Made by a program: the position numbers and the translations under genes. The notes under the pieces are model-generated. The model made no database searches and was not told where the DNA came from. It saw only the letters and a program-made list of their open reading frames with translations. DNA of 64,000 nt from Dysidea avara (lineage: Eukaryota; Porifera; Demospongiae; Dictyoceratida; Dysideidae): positions 24,349,059 through 24,413,058 of the forward strand of contig NC_089276.1 of the NCBI RefSeq assembly GCF_963678975.1, in the 5' to 3' direction. This document shows, piece after piece, positions 1 through 11,432 of the stretch (position 1 is the first letter of the stretch; every line of letters begins with the position of its first letter).

Positions 1-230
1 AGAAACTGTTACTATTATTCATTATACTGTTTGTATTTAACTGTAACTTCCTATGGCCTTAATTGTGTCGAACAGTTGTACACCATGTCACCTTCACCCA
101 CATCATGTCACCTTGTTTTGTAATTTATATAAAGTTGTTCATGTACGATGCATGTAAAATCATAAAATCGTGATAGTTTGCATCCTACAATCGTGAAAGT
201 TGCAAAATTTCTCCATCGCTCAGCCCTAAT
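1..230. repeat. Dispersed repeat copy, left edge
   Basis: This stretch matches 47755-47990 at many points: both hold TTCATTATACTGTTTGTATT, then a GTGATAGTT block, then GCATCCTACAATC and a terminal GCTCAGCCCT. The terminal block resembles the ends of non-autonomous hAT elements in other animals, but no target duplication can be seen because the left end is outside the window. No gene is seen here. Confidence 0.6.
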
Positions 231-862
231 GGTGGCCAATCAAGCTGCAAAAGTACTTGCTATAGCACTGACCAGTTCTCACGATGTTTTTCAACTCATA
301 GGATAGCAAGGATAATGAAATGTTTTTGTTTTCATAGCCAAATCTAAGTTGTGCATACTAATCATGTGAGTATTAATCAATCCCCACAATCAATTTTGGC
401 CTTAATGTCTATGTAATAGCATTCACGGCAATGGTTTAATATATTATATATATATACTCATCCGTATGTTATTGAATCCACAATAGCACACATCTATGTG
501 GCACTTTAGTAACTAACCAGCAGTATAGCAAATCTCATTAATAGGGCCACTATGGGATACAAAATAAGTGGCTCCATTGACAAAGTGACAAAAACCTAAT
601 AAATGGTAAAGTTGCCTCACTATTGGTGCCCGTCTCAGCAAAAACCTGACTTGTTTGCACAAACAAGCATGCGTTAAAAAAATTATAAAATTGCTCATGC
701 TACAAAGAAAAGATATGTAAGTTTTTCTCAGGCCATTACTCAGAGAAGATAGACTCAAATCAATTAAAACTTATTCACCTGCTCATGGAGGAATTGAAAA
801 TCTTTTGTTTCGTTTCTGTAGCCCCAATGGTATGCATGTCACGTACGTTTGTTTACAATGCG

Positions 863-1127
863 GTAAACGTAAGCAAGGTTATTGTCATTTCTTCACCTAA
901 ACCGCCTTCTTACCTATATGCGTAAGTAACTTCAGGGCTAACACTACACCTTGGCTAGTTGGCTAATCCATAGTGAACATTTTAAGCCATATTACAGGTA
1001 AACGTAAGCAAGGTTATAGTCATTTCTTAACCTAAACCGCCTTCTTACCCATATGCGTAAGTAACTTCAGGGCTAACACTATACCTTGGCTAGTTGGCTA
1101 ATCCATGGTGAACATTTTAAGCCATAT
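863..1127. repeat. Direct tandem duplication, two units of about 130 bp
   Basis: Unit one (863-992) and unit two (998-1127) are offset by 135 bp and differ at only a few positions. Both run from GTAAACGTAAGCAAGGTTAT to TTTTAAGCCATAT. The near identity points to a recent local duplication. No reading frame is conserved across it. Confidence 0.85.
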
Positions 1128-2680
1128 CGCAACGTTGTAGTCTAAAGCAAACGGAAGTTATGGCTGCAAATGCAAGCGCCTGTAGTTTATTCTCAGTATA
1201 ATAGTTGCTGTACGAATTGATTATCTTACTCTTCCTACTGTCTAGTGCTATAATTTCACCACAGAAGGCTGAAACTTTGGTGATCCACTCCTTGGATACT
1301 GCAGATAACACTGAGAAATAAAAAAAAAATTTGAAAGTTGTGCGAACAAGTCAGGTTTTTGCTGAGATGGTCACATTGAGGATTTTCAATCTAATAAAAG
1401 TTACCTGTAGTTTCAGTAATGTTTAAGCCATGTGGCATATAGTGTATTTATGCATTCAGACTTTTAAAAACATAAGGTTATCTTACCTAGATCATGACTT
1501 TACTGTTCTGTAATATACACTCTGACTAGTAGGTTATATATGTACAGCACCTTAGCGAAATGTTTGTATTGGCATATGCCAACAGTTGTAGCTAGTGGAA
1601 TAAACAAACTGGATAAAGCTTTGAATGCCAGAATAATCATTATAGACATGGTAGCTATGTAAACTGGGTAAAGAGCATACATGCATATCTTGCACAAAAA
1701 TTGAGATACACTAATAGAACAGTCACATGAGACAAAGCATGCATATATAGCTATGTAAAGCAATAATTTTAAAGTGTCACACATGTTATACTGTACAGCT
1801 ACTTACTGCCTGCTCAACCACTGTTCACTTTCAAGGGAATGTTGCATTTGAGTTATCAGTTTGGTCCTATAGAATGTGGCCACTGGCAAGGTAGCTGTAT
1901 TAACAAAATATTAATTGAGGTAGTATGGAAAATACAACTGGACCTAATTACTATAACAAAGTGGCAATTAAGGAAGGTTTTATTGTAGTACCTATTCTAT
2001 TGGGCAGGTTACATACTTTCAGGTTATACACTATACACTTCATTGAAATCCAACCAACACAAATCAATAGTGTCCATTCCGTAGATACATAATTAATTGC
2101 TTTGCAGGCCAAGTGTCATCAATTAAAGACAGCACCACATTCCTTTTTTACAGAAAACACTTGGTACGTGCTCTCTTGTCTATGTAGGTAAACAACAACT
2201 GTATACCTATGGAATTTGGTATGTGATCCCAGAGAGGAATTTCACTATCAAAAATCATTTAGGATAAACACAGAGCTATAATACTATGAAATCATGTACT
2301 GTCTTCCCTACCAGTTTCTTTGGCTGTACATTGTACAGTACTATTAAACAAGTTGTTCACATCAACAATGAATTACTTGAATTAACCAGTAATAATATAA
2401 AGTGAAAACTTGCAACAAACACCAAGACCGGATCTGCAAGAAAATTCCACGTGTTTGTGCATACTTAATGTTACAGTAGAATGCATTAAATACAATTAAC
2501 GGGTAAAGTACTTTAAGAACTAGAAAATTTCTTGGAGAATTTTTGGAGCACTAGCTTTACAACGAAGCAAGGTGCTAACAGCAAAATCCTTGGTATCATT
2601 GTATACTCTAAAGCAAGAGGAACTTTGACATCTTTGCTTCTTATCTGTACTCCCAAGGAGACACAAGACATGAATGTTAC
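1128..2680. other. Gene-free stretch
   Basis: I see no convincing exon, RNA gene or element boundary here. One copy of the dispersed 17-nt word lies at about 1708-1724. The remaining beta-helix exons that the truncated minus-strand paralogue would need were looked for and not found. Confidence 0.5.
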
Positions 2681-2689
2681 TTTATGGCT

Positions 2690-3596
2690 GTGAAGCGTTC
2701 TTATGTGGACAAGAATTTGGGATGCTAATTAGAGGAAGATCATGGTAATCTGGTTGATGGTAAGCAGTTCACATGGTACAGACTAGAGGATAACAGTGAC
2801 AATAATACTCAAACTGGACTGAATGAAATCGGGCAGTTCTTCACTAACACGAAGTCTTGTAATTAACAGCATACCTGGAGACATCTGTGGTTATTGTAGT
2901 CAAAAAGGTTCTAAAAAGAGGCTAGGAGAAGCTATCCAGTATGACCTGTGCTACACGTGGGTACATGCTAATTGTGACAGTACTTCCAAAGAAGATTACT
3001 GAACCTCATGTTACTAATGTACCATACTACTCACTGCCATAGTTGCATCAAACAACTTGTAGCCATCCATGTTACATCTATTCCCACATCTGATGAAGCC
3101 AGCGCAAGTATTAACCATGTAACAAATGAAATTCAATATCCTTCACACCTACTGTAACTTCTAAAAAGTTCAAGTTCAATGTTTATCTGAGCAGACAACT
3201 CAACTATTCAGTCACTTGACTTGGCAAGAAGACAATCAGACCCTTATGTGTATGCTTACACAATGAAGTAAATAAATAGAAAATTTTTGTCTTGGTCACC
3301 ACAACTCAGATGCAACACTAAATGGAATGATGTCATTGATGTGTACATCAACCCTGACATGACTGTTGCAGAGAGAAGAAATAACCAGCTATTACACCAA
3401 GAAATAAAAGAAAGAAAGGACAAAGAAATCGGGTCAACTGGGAAAACTAGACTGTGAATTTTTCAACTCAGAAAGCTGCATCACACAGTTCAACTACTGA
3501 TGAAGCAATGGAACTCAATTTTATCACATACACATACTCTGTAACACTAACTAGTGTATTGATGGAGCAATTACTAAATAATAATAATAATAAATA
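2690..3596 (+). mobile_element. Degenerate LINE ORF1 fragment with PHD-type zinc finger
   Basis: At 2877-2999 one frame reads a zinc-finger block: GDICGYC, then YDLCYTWVHANC, i.e. CxxC followed by C..W.H..C, as in the PHD finger of ORF1 of many CR1/L2-type non-LTR retrotransposons. At 3326-3457 another frame reads NDVIDVYINPDMTVAERRNN and a lysine-rich helix, the usual end of the LINE ORF1 nucleic-acid-binding region, then a stop. The copy is interrupted by stops and frameshifts between these blocks. An (AAT)n tail at about 3574-3594 may be its 3' end; the same tail closes the LINE at 40540. It abuts the broken end of the minus-strand beta-helix exon, so its insertion may have truncated that gene. 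No reverse-transcriptase part is seen. Confidence 0.6.
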
Positions 3597-4814
3597 CCTA
3601 CCGTTTTCTCTTAACTCCATCTTTTTTAAGCACAGTACTACTATCCCAAGGTAATATTGACAAACTACTATCTTCAGGACCAAGCTCAATGGTGGATGCC
3701 AGATAGAAATAAGCACTCTTCAAATACATTGTCTTTGCTTGCCCCTTTGGCACAGTCCGTAGTAATGATAGAGCTTTCTCTATGGTTTTCACAGGCTTAG
3801 ACTCTGTTCCAGGATTGGAGTCGCTACCATTTACAGGATCTACAAATACTTCATTATCTACTGGTGATCTGTAATATACATACGTACCACTTAAATTATA
3901 TACAACACTAACAAGGTTGGAGTAAAATATTTAAAACAAATATTGTAAATTACAAATACCAAGAACATTACCGTAATTTTATAAAACATTTCTTCAAAAT
4001 TCCACATGTACAACAGCCTTTAAAAACTATGCTGTATTAACTCTCTAAACTGTTGAATGATTTGCAGAAAACATCTTTCCAGTTAGCAGTGCTCAATATA
4101 AGTAAAGTTCCTTACATGATCTGTCATAATGACAGACCAACATGTAACATGGTCAGCCATTGGTACATAATAGTAACCAATTTACATACACAATGCCTTT
4201 TAAAGGCTTATTTTGATAGGGCATAATGTCAGACCATTTGGTTGAATGTTGTGGCTTTTGGGTCAGAAATGATAAATGCAGGCTGTTATTTTGAGCTCTG
4301 AGTTAGAATGTAAGTCACTTGCCTATTCACTCAAACATCAGTTAGCACATCATACTTGTCCCTTACTGTTGAATTCACAAGACTTATAGATCAAGGATCA
4401 GGACCTAAACCAGTAACCTACATCTGTATAGATATAAAGCTGAAATACTGCTGGTTTGTCTATCCCAGTATCTACATAATAGCAACTACTTACACCACTA
4501 AACTTGCAAGGAGTATATCTGGACCAACATCTTGAATGGGGGCTGAGGAAAGATGTGATATCAAAGGTGGCGGCCAAGAAAATTGATGGCTGCAATTTAG
4601 TTGTTTTGGATTAGATATCATTTCTCTTTGTGTTTGTATATGTCTACCTTTTTATTTTCCTACAGGTAAACAGAAGAACTAGATTTTAAGAGACGTGCAG
4701 CACATTTACTGTATACTAATTTTACATTATATTACTGTAGTTGCTGAACATTTCATGTATATGACTGCTCTATAAAAAGACCTTGAAAAGCACTTGGTAC
4801 ATGCAAGTAATTCC

Positions 4815-5071
4815 CAGGAAAAATAACTGCGAGATTTGTAGTGCAAGATCCTTGCACTGTTCTTGCAAGAAACATTCAAAATCTTGCAAGCTTCACGAAA
4901 CTTGCACTGAAAATGTCCAAGAATCTTGCACCGCAATCTTGCATGTAAGAATTTTGCTCTGAAACTTGCACAATTTTTACAAGGGTCTTGTAAAGCAAAG
5001 AACCGTGCACTGAAAATGTCCCTTGTCTTACAAAAATCTTGGAAACCTTGCAAGATATTTTTCCCTGGCAT
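4815..5071. repeat. Small inverted-repeat element rich in CTTGCA
   Basis: The ends CCAGGAAAAATA (about 4815) and TATTTTTCCCTGG (about 5071) are inverted copies, and the interior repeats CTTGCA in both orientations, so the whole folds back on itself. No clear target duplication was seen. It lies in the first intron of the truncated beta-helix paralogue. Confidence 0.5.
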
Positions 5072-5400
5072 GGTTGCTTTTCACTTATTGATGCGAGCAA
5101 AATGCGTGCACATCACGGGCAAGTCACATTTTCTAGTAATTTGTACTGTGACTAAAGTTGTATTGCAACACGTACGTAGACTCTACGTAATGTAATTTTA
5201 TATGGACGTGTGAGATGCGCACACAATGTGAGCAAAACGTGAGCAAAGTCAGCAAAGCAAATGGGGACAGATGTTTTGTATAATGAATGAGCTGTAGCAA
5301 CATGTCATTTATTAACTGTGCACAGTTATAGGGTTGTCCCACAAAGCCTTACCTTCATCTATTATAAATTATGGTTTGAAGTTTATAGCTAGCTAACTAT

Positions 5401-5659
5401 TGAGGTGGAGGTTATGATAATATAGTGGACTGTACCTGGTCACAGCACCAAAATGCTGCGGAACGTTCCTATCCTGGACAGGTCCAACTCGGGATTGGCG
5501 GAGTGGAGGAGGATTCGAGCCACGTACAATCTGAACACCTCGTGTTGTACCCACAATCGAAAGTCTATAACATACACGTGCAGTACAGACATGCGCACAA
5601 TATAATAACTAAATAATTAGAGTTCTAAATAGGGAAGTTACTGTTCAGTCGTCACGACA
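5401..5659 (-). repeat. LTR (3' LTR in element orientation)
   Basis: 259 bp, TG...CA ends, identical by eye to 11174-11432. The element's coding frame runs 22 bp into it. Small open frames read on plus across both LTRs are the same sequence twice and are not genes. Confidence 0.95.
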
Positions 5660-8600
5660 TCCTCCGGGGGGGCAGCAAGGATTCTGGCCCAAGTCTTGAA
5701 CTGTTCAGTTGCCCTTCTCGCTGAAGCTCGTCTCGGATGAGACCCCCCAGTCTCTGAATCTGTCCGTACCACTGGTTGCTCAGGTTGTAACTTGGGTCCT
5801 GGAGTAGGCTGCACATTCCCATCAGTATCCTCCTGTCCAGCAGTTACCTCCAAAGGGTAGAGCCTTGTGATAGCCCTGTTAGTTGTCCCATTATTTGTTC
5901 TAATTGTTGCTGCTCGCACTAATCCATCTCTTCCAATGATAAGGTCCTCAATCACAGCCATCTTCCAAGTAGCTCGGGGAGCATCATCATGAATGAGCAC
6001 TACATCACCCTTCTTCACCAGTTGAATGTTATTACCTGAGGACTTGTGATGTTCCCTTAACGAAGTCAAGTATTCATGACGCCATCTTGTTTGAAAGTCC
6101 CTGATTATGGCTGCTTGAGTGTTAGCACTCTTCCTCATTGAAGTGGCATTTCCAAATGTGGGATCAGTAAGCTCATCGACATCCACCATCTCATGGGGAA
6201 GGCAAGTAATTCTTCTCCCGTGCAGCAAGTGAGCAGGTGTCAGTGGCTCAGGGTCACCCATCTCTGATGACACAAACGTTAGGGGACGATCATTCAAGAT
6301 GGCCTCAATCTCCACAACAATAGTCTCTAGGGTTTGGAGAGATACATGCCGCCTTCCAAGGACCTTCTTAATGGTGGTTTTTGTGAGCCCCACTAGCCTT
6401 TCCCAGAAGCCACCATACCAGGGGGCTCTCTTGGGTATGAACTGCCAAGTGACACCTCTCCTTCCTAACTCCTCCTTAACTTCTGTCTTCTCCATTAGTA
6501 AGCGAAGTTCCTCAGCTGCCGACATGTATGTAGAGCCATTGTCAGATATCATCAACTTCGGCAGTGACCTCCGGCCAGCAAATTTGCGGAAGGCCAAAAG
6601 GAAAGTTTCAGTAGATAGATCTTGTACAATTTCCAAGTGAACTGCGCGGGTAGTAGCGCAGGTAAAAAGGCACAAATAAACCTTCACTTCTTGTTCAGCT
6701 CGTTTCACATATAGTGCTCCGGTAAAATCTACCCCCGTATATGTGAAGGGATGAACATCTTGTGTCCGCAAACAAGGTAGTGGAGGTGGATCTGGTGCTG
6801 AATATGGCTGCCCTATCACTCGTAAGCAGGTAACACAGTGGCGTAAAATTGATTTGATATACTGGCGTGCGGCTGGAATCCAGTATGTCTGGCGTAAGGC
6901 AGTTAGTGTGGCACCAGTGCCAGCATGGTGCAGTGTCACATGTACATCATGGATAATCAAATAGGAAAACCGATGTCTAGGAGGTATGAGGTAGGGGAAC
7001 TTGGTTGTTTTACTCACCGGAGCGTTGTGGATGCGTCCACCACAGTGTAGGAATTCATGTTCGTCCAGAAACAGTCTAAGCTGACGAACAAGTAGTAGTC
7101 TAGATGTCTTCGGTTGCCTGGCTACAAGCTTCAGATTGGCTATCTCCTTCTTATACACATCCTGCTGTACATCTTTCACCCACTTGAACCTCACTGTAGT
7201 GAACTCCATGGCACTGATTGGTCCATAACGTCGGTGGTCTGGTTGAGCTCTTACATTATCTATGAAGCGGAACACATAAGCAGTTACACGTAATAGCTTA
7301 CTAAGAGTGTTGAAGCGATCTAGCATGATGACACAATGTAAACCAACTGTAGGTGTGATGGGTTCAGCTGGAACAAACTCAGTTGCTACTGCTGCTGCAA
7401 CAAGAAGGGGGGGTAGAATTGGCTGATCAAAGGATGGCCATCTGTTAGGTGTAGTGAGCCATGCTGGTCCGTGCTGCCATAATGTGGATGACATCAGTGC
7501 CTCTGTGGTGATTCCCCTTGTAAGTAAGTCTGCTGGATTCTCCAGGGTGGGGCAGTATTTCCAATCAGCTGTTGGTAGTAGTGACCGAATCTCAGTTATG
7601 CGGTGACGAACAAATGTTGGTAGTTGCTTACGACTATTCACCCAGTGTAATACAATTTGGCTGTCCGACCAAACGAAGATAGATGGGTCTTTGAGGGGAA
7701 TTGCCTTCACCACAAAGTGGGTCAAACGTGTTGCAACCAATGCCGCCATGAGTTCCAAGCGTGGTAATGTGAGTTCTTTCAGGGGTGCCACACGAGATTT
7801 AGCCACTATGAACGATACTTCATCACCCTGTGTGAGAAATACTACAGCACCGTAAGCCTTCAGGCTTGCATCAGCAAATGAGTGTAGTACTGGTTGCACG
7901 AAAGCTGAAGAAAAGTACCTTCTACTAACAGAAAGTTGAGTGACTGACTTCAAATCAGAGGCAACATCTATCCACTCTTTATGGATCTCTTCATCTAAGG
8001 GCTCATCCCAAGCAACCTTACGTATCCACAGCTTCTGCATCAGTATTTTAGCTCTAATAACTACTGGAGCTGCAAGGCCTAGTGGGTCAAATATCTTGGA
8101 AAGATCTTGCAAGACTTCTCTTTTAGTCACCAGATGATCATGTGCCAAAATAGTGGGTTTGGCTGCTAGGGAGAGCTTGTCTGTTGTAGTATTCCATCGC
8201 AGACCTAGTATGTTGACTGACTGACTGTCATCACTGACGTTGTCTTGAGCTGCAATTGTCATCAACTCAGTACTATTGGATGACCAACTGCGCAAATTCA
8301 TGTTAGCACTGGACATTATAGCTCTTGCTTCTCTGTAGTAGCTTATGACTGCTTGTTCTGTTGCACCACCAGTTATGACATTGTCTACGTACAGGTTTGA
8401 TCTCATGTCATCAGAAACGGCTGTGTTTTGCTGCTGAAGATGGTACTGCAAAACAGCATTGAGCATGAAAGGTGAGCTTGTCGCACCAAATGGAACGACA
8501 TTAAACCGATAAATACAAAACTGGCTGGATACATCAGTAGGATCGGTTAACCAGAAGAAGCGAGTATAGTCTCTATCATCGGGATGTAGACGGACGTGTA

Positions 8601-11142
8601 AGAACGCCTTCTCTATATCAGTAGACACTCCAAAGCGATGACTCCTGAAACGAACGAGGATAGAGCATATATCACTAACACAGGGTGAACCGATCAACAG
8701 ACAGTCATTGAGACATGGATATCCAGACGATTGCCGACAGCTGCAATAAAAAACAATCCGTATAGGAGTTGTTGGCGAGTCTTTCTCAACTGCATGGTGT
8801 GGGATGTAGTGGATACTGGATTCATTATCTGTTGACTTTACACGTTCAATAAATCCTCTAGCCTCTTGTTCGACAATGATGCTATTGTATACCATTAGTA
8901 GGTTTGGTGTTTTAGCCAGCCGTTTAAGCATTTGACGTGTTCTGTTCTGAGCAATAATGAGGTTGTTGGGTAAGGTGGGAGGATTGGGTCGCCAAGGAAA
9001 CCTGGCAACGTAAGCCCCATCAGGGTCTCTGGTGATACACGAAGAGATGTAGTGTTGAAGCATATCTTCTTCAGCACTGAGATCACTCATTGACACTCCT
9101 ACAGATTCCAGGTTCCAAAAACGTTCAAGGTCAAAGTCACATTGTTGATTGACTGTTAACATCATGGTGCTGATGTTTGAGTGCTGAGTGTTAGCCAGTT
9201 GTACTGGTCCTGAGAGAAGGTAGCCCAGTTTAGAAGCCACTGCAGTAGGTCCTCCTCCTACTCCTCTTACAATGTGATCTCCTACAATGTCCCAGTAGTG
9301 GTCCACACCAACTAATAGAGAAATCTCAAATTCGCATTCTGCGGAAAGTGGATGAGCCAACTGGAGGTTCTGTAGGTGTGGTAGGTGAGTCATACTGATG
9401 CTAGTAGTGTTCTGTAGTGGCGTAGCGATACGTGGTACAATTATCACTGACAGCGGTATAGCATGTCCATCGTTGGTCAACAAGTTGATCATGGCAACAT
9501 CCATCTTGCGGTTAAGTTGACAGTTTGCTCCAAAGGAAGAGATGTTGATGTCTTCTTGTTGATAAGGTTGTAGCACTAAGGAGCAGGCCAGATCTTGAGT
9601 GATAAATGATCGCTGGGATCCCTCGTCAAATAGCAGGTTGGCTACTGTACTTCTGTTCCCATGTGAGACTGTTGCTATAGCAGTCTTGAGTAAGCATACT
9701 CTGTTCAGTGTAGTGCAGGATGGTGGCAAAGTCATGGACAATGAGGTAGTGTCAGTTGTGTTAGAGCTCACAGGATTTGTTGGTGGGAGATTACAGATCT
9801 GCGGCTGTGTATTGTTAGCTGGTGGAATGGGATAACCTGAGACTGCACCAGTGTGGTGTTGTCCAACGTGCGTAGGTTGTGAGGAGTGTCCAGTATGTGG
9901 CTTAGCATGTTGGCCAGTGGGTTGCGGCTCATAACTGCATAGGCTCGTGTGATGCTTACGCCTACAATTGTGACATCTGTGCTTGGAATTACAGTAGGAG
10001 ACCTTATGATGACCCAAACAATTGAAGCAGAGCTTTTCTTGACGAACTACAGCTGAGCGTTGCTTTGGGTCCTTGATAACATCACACACAGAAGGGGAGT
10101 GTGGGCCTTTGCAGAATGGACACTGCGGTTTACCTCTGGCTCCACCAATAGACTTGTTAGTAGCTGCAGCATGAAACAGTGCAGTCGGTGGCAAGGTAGA
10201 ATTATGAGCATCTGTCTGTGACGATGATCCTGCCTCAAGAATGTAAATTTCAGTGAGGATGGCTTCTTGCAGTTCATCAATTTTCCACTCTTGTCTCCCA
10301 TGTGCCCTGGCTAGGTTCTGTTTGATCTTGGGTGGAATTTTCCCAAGAATGATAGTGACAAGCATGCTGCTGTAAGTGTCTTGTGATTTTCCAAGTGAAG
10401 CCAGGCTACGGATGTGCCCTTCAATAGTGTCATGAAACTCACGTAGGCTGGCGAGTGTACCACTAGGACTATGGATATCAATTAAAGCTTGCATGTGAGC
10501 CTCTATCTGTTTATGTGGTTGACCAAAACGTTCCTTTAACAGGTCAATGGAGTGTTGGTAATTAGCATTAGTCAGTTGGAAGCCTGCAATAACACGAGCT
10601 GCTTCTCCTTGTAGTTGGCTTCTGAGATAACTCAACTTCTGTACTCCAGTTAAGGAGGTGCTATTGTGCACAGATGCTTCAAAGGTATCCCAGAATGACT
10701 GCCACAGAATGGGATTGCCACTGAATTGTGGTAATTCTAACTTAGGTAGACGGGTAACAGTGCTTGCATGATCTGCCTGACGCTCGGTGGCAGGTGGGGG
10801 AGGTGCACGTGGAGAGATTGTTGTGTCTCTTGCAGTGATAGAACTTAGGCGATGGGTTATCTTGGCTTTTGCTCTTGATATCGCAGCGTTGGTCTCTTCA
10901 GCTTGCAGTATTTCAGCTTCAATGGCCTCGTCTTCTTCGGTAGCTTCAAGTATCTTAGCGTCTAATGGGGTTATAAGTTCGTGCTTACGTATAAGCTGAT
11001 CATGGAGATCCCTCAGAGTGGCTGTATTATCTTCGCTGAGGGGTTGTGGGTTCGCTAACACTTCGTCGACGCTCGCCAATATCTTCTTAAGGTGTGTTCT
11101 GTATCCTCTCCGTGAACATTGGGCTCGCTTAATGTCCGCCAT
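5638..11142 (-). CDS. BEL/Pao Gag-Pol polyprotein, 1834 codons
   Basis: Domain order seen in the translation: an N-terminal Gag-like DUF1759 region, CCHC-type zinc knuckles, a retropepsin-like aspartic protease, a reverse transcriptase with a YVDN-type active site, RNase H, an H2C2 zinc-binding region, the integrase core and a C-terminal DUF5641 domain. This order and the single fused frame are typical of BEL/Pao rather than Gypsy or Copia. There is no envelope-like region. The frame is uninterrupted. Confidence 0.93.
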   Translation of the reverse strand: MADIKRAQCSRRGYRTHLKKILASVDEVLANPQPLSEDNTATLRDLHDQLIRKHELITPLDAKILEATEEDEAIEAEILQAEETNAAISRAKAKITHRLSSITARDTTISPRAPPPPATERQADHASTVTRLPKLELPQFSGNPILWQSFWDTFEASVHNSTSLTGVQKLSYLRSQLQGEAARVIAGFQLTNANYQHSIDLLKERFGQPHKQIEAHMQALIDIHSPSGTLASLREFHDTIEGHIRSLASLGKSQDTYSSMLVTIILGKIPPKIKQNLARAHGRQEWKIDELQEAILTEIYILEAGSSSQTDAHNSTLPPTALFHAAATNKSIGGARGKPQCPFCKGPHSPSVCDVIKDPKQRSAVVRQEKLCFNCLGHHKVSYCNSKHRCHNCRRKHHTSLCSYEPQPTGQHAKPHTGHSSQPTHVGQHHTGAVSGYPIPPANNTQPQICNLPPTNPVSSNTTDTTSLSMTLPPSCTTLNRVCLLKTAIATVSHGNRSTVANLLFDEGSQRSFITQDLACSLVLQPYQQEDINISSFGANCQLNRKMDVAMINLLTNDGHAIPLSVIIVPRIATPLQNTTSISMTHLPHLQNLQLAHPLSAECEFEISLLVGVDHYWDIVGDHIVRGVGGGPTAVASKLGYLLSGPVQLANTQHSNISTMMLTVNQQCDFDLERFWNLESVGVSMSDLSAEEDMLQHYISSCITRDPDGAYVARFPWRPNPPTLPNNLIIAQNRTRQMLKRLAKTPNLLMVYNSIIVEQEARGFIERVKSTDNESSIHYIPHHAVEKDSPTTPIRIVFYCSCRQSSGYPCLNDCLLIGSPCVSDICSILVRFRSHRFGVSTDIEKAFLHVRLHPDDRDYTRFFWLTDPTDVSSQFCIYRFNVVPFGATSSPFMLNAVLQYHLQQQNTAVSDDMRSNLYVDNVITGGATEQAVISYYREARAIMSSANMNLRSWSSNSTELMTIAAQDNVSDDSQSVNILGLRWNTTTDKLSLAAKPTILAHDHLVTKREVLQDLSKIFDPLGLAAPVVIRAKILMQKLWIRKVAWDEPLDEEIHKEWIDVASDLKSVTQLSVSRRYFSSAFVQPVLHSFADASLKAYGAVVFLTQGDEVSFIVAKSRVAPLKELTLPRLELMAALVATRLTHFVVKAIPLKDPSIFVWSDSQIVLHWVNSRKQLPTFVRHRITEIRSLLPTADWKYCPTLENPADLLTRGITTEALMSSTLWQHGPAWLTTPNRWPSFDQPILPPLLVAAAVATEFVPAEPITPTVGLHCVIMLDRFNTLSKLLRVTAYVFRFIDNVRAQPDHRRYGPISAMEFTTVRFKWVKDVQQDVYKKEIANLKLVARQPKTSRLLLVRQLRLFLDEHEFLHCGGRIHNAPVSKTTKFPYLIPPRHRFSYLIIHDVHVTLHHAGTGATLTALRQTYWIPAARQYIKSILRHCVTCLRVIGQPYSAPDPPPLPCLRTQDVHPFTYTGVDFTGALYVKRAEQEVKVYLCLFTCATTRAVHLEIVQDLSTETFLLAFRKFAGRRSLPKLMISDNGSTYMSAAEELRLLMEKTEVKEELGRRGVTWQFIPKRAPWYGGFWERLVGLTKTTIKKVLGRRHVSLQTLETIVVEIEAILNDRPLTFVSSEMGDPEPLTPAHLLHGRRITCLPHEMVDVDELTDPTFGNATSMRKSANTQAAIIRDFQTRWRHEYLTSLREHHKSSGNNIQLVKKGDVVLIHDDAPRATWKMAVIEDLIIGRDGLVRAATIRTNNGTTNRAITRLYPLEVTAGQEDTDGNVQPTPGPKLQPEQPVVRTDSETGGSHPRRASARRATEQFKTWARILAAPPEDVVTTEQ

Positions 11143-11173
11143 AATCCGTCTTCTTCAGCTCACAGCACCAAAA

Positions 11174-11432
11174 TGAGGTGGAGGTTATGATAATATAGTG
11201 GACTGTACCTGGTCACAGCACCAAAATGCTGCGGAACGTTCCTATCCTGGACAGGTCCAACTCGGGATTGGCGGAGTGGAGGAGGATTCGAGCCACGTAC
11301 AATCTGAACACCTCGTGTTGTACCCACAATCGAAAGTCTATAACATACACGTGCAGTACAGACATGCGCACAATATAATAACTAAATAATTAGAGTTCTA
11401 AATAGGGAAGTTACTGTTCAGTCGTCACGACA
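11174..11432 (-). repeat. LTR (5' LTR in element orientation)
   Basis: 259 bp, identical by eye to 5401-5659. In this position it would carry the element's promoter, reading in the same direction as the interrupted host gene. Confidence 0.95.

Larger units (their letters stand above)
5401..11432 (-). mobile_element. BEL/Pao LTR retrotransposon, looks whole
   Basis: The element is bounded by two 259-bp LTRs (5401-5659 and 11174-11432) that are identical by eye, start TG and end CA, and are flanked by the 5-bp direct repeat ACTAT (5396-5400 and 11433-11437). It has one long open frame on minus with the BEL/Pao domain order. Identical LTRs and a perfect target duplication mean a very recent insertion. 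It sits in the first intron of the truncated beta-helix paralogue in the same orientation as that gene; its edge is 46 bp from the exon 1 splice donor. No breaks were noticed. Confidence 0.95.

Noticed and set aside
5425-5616. 63-codon frame on plus, identical to one at 11198-11389.
   Set aside because: It is LTR sequence appearing twice because there are two LTRs; it is antisense to the element.
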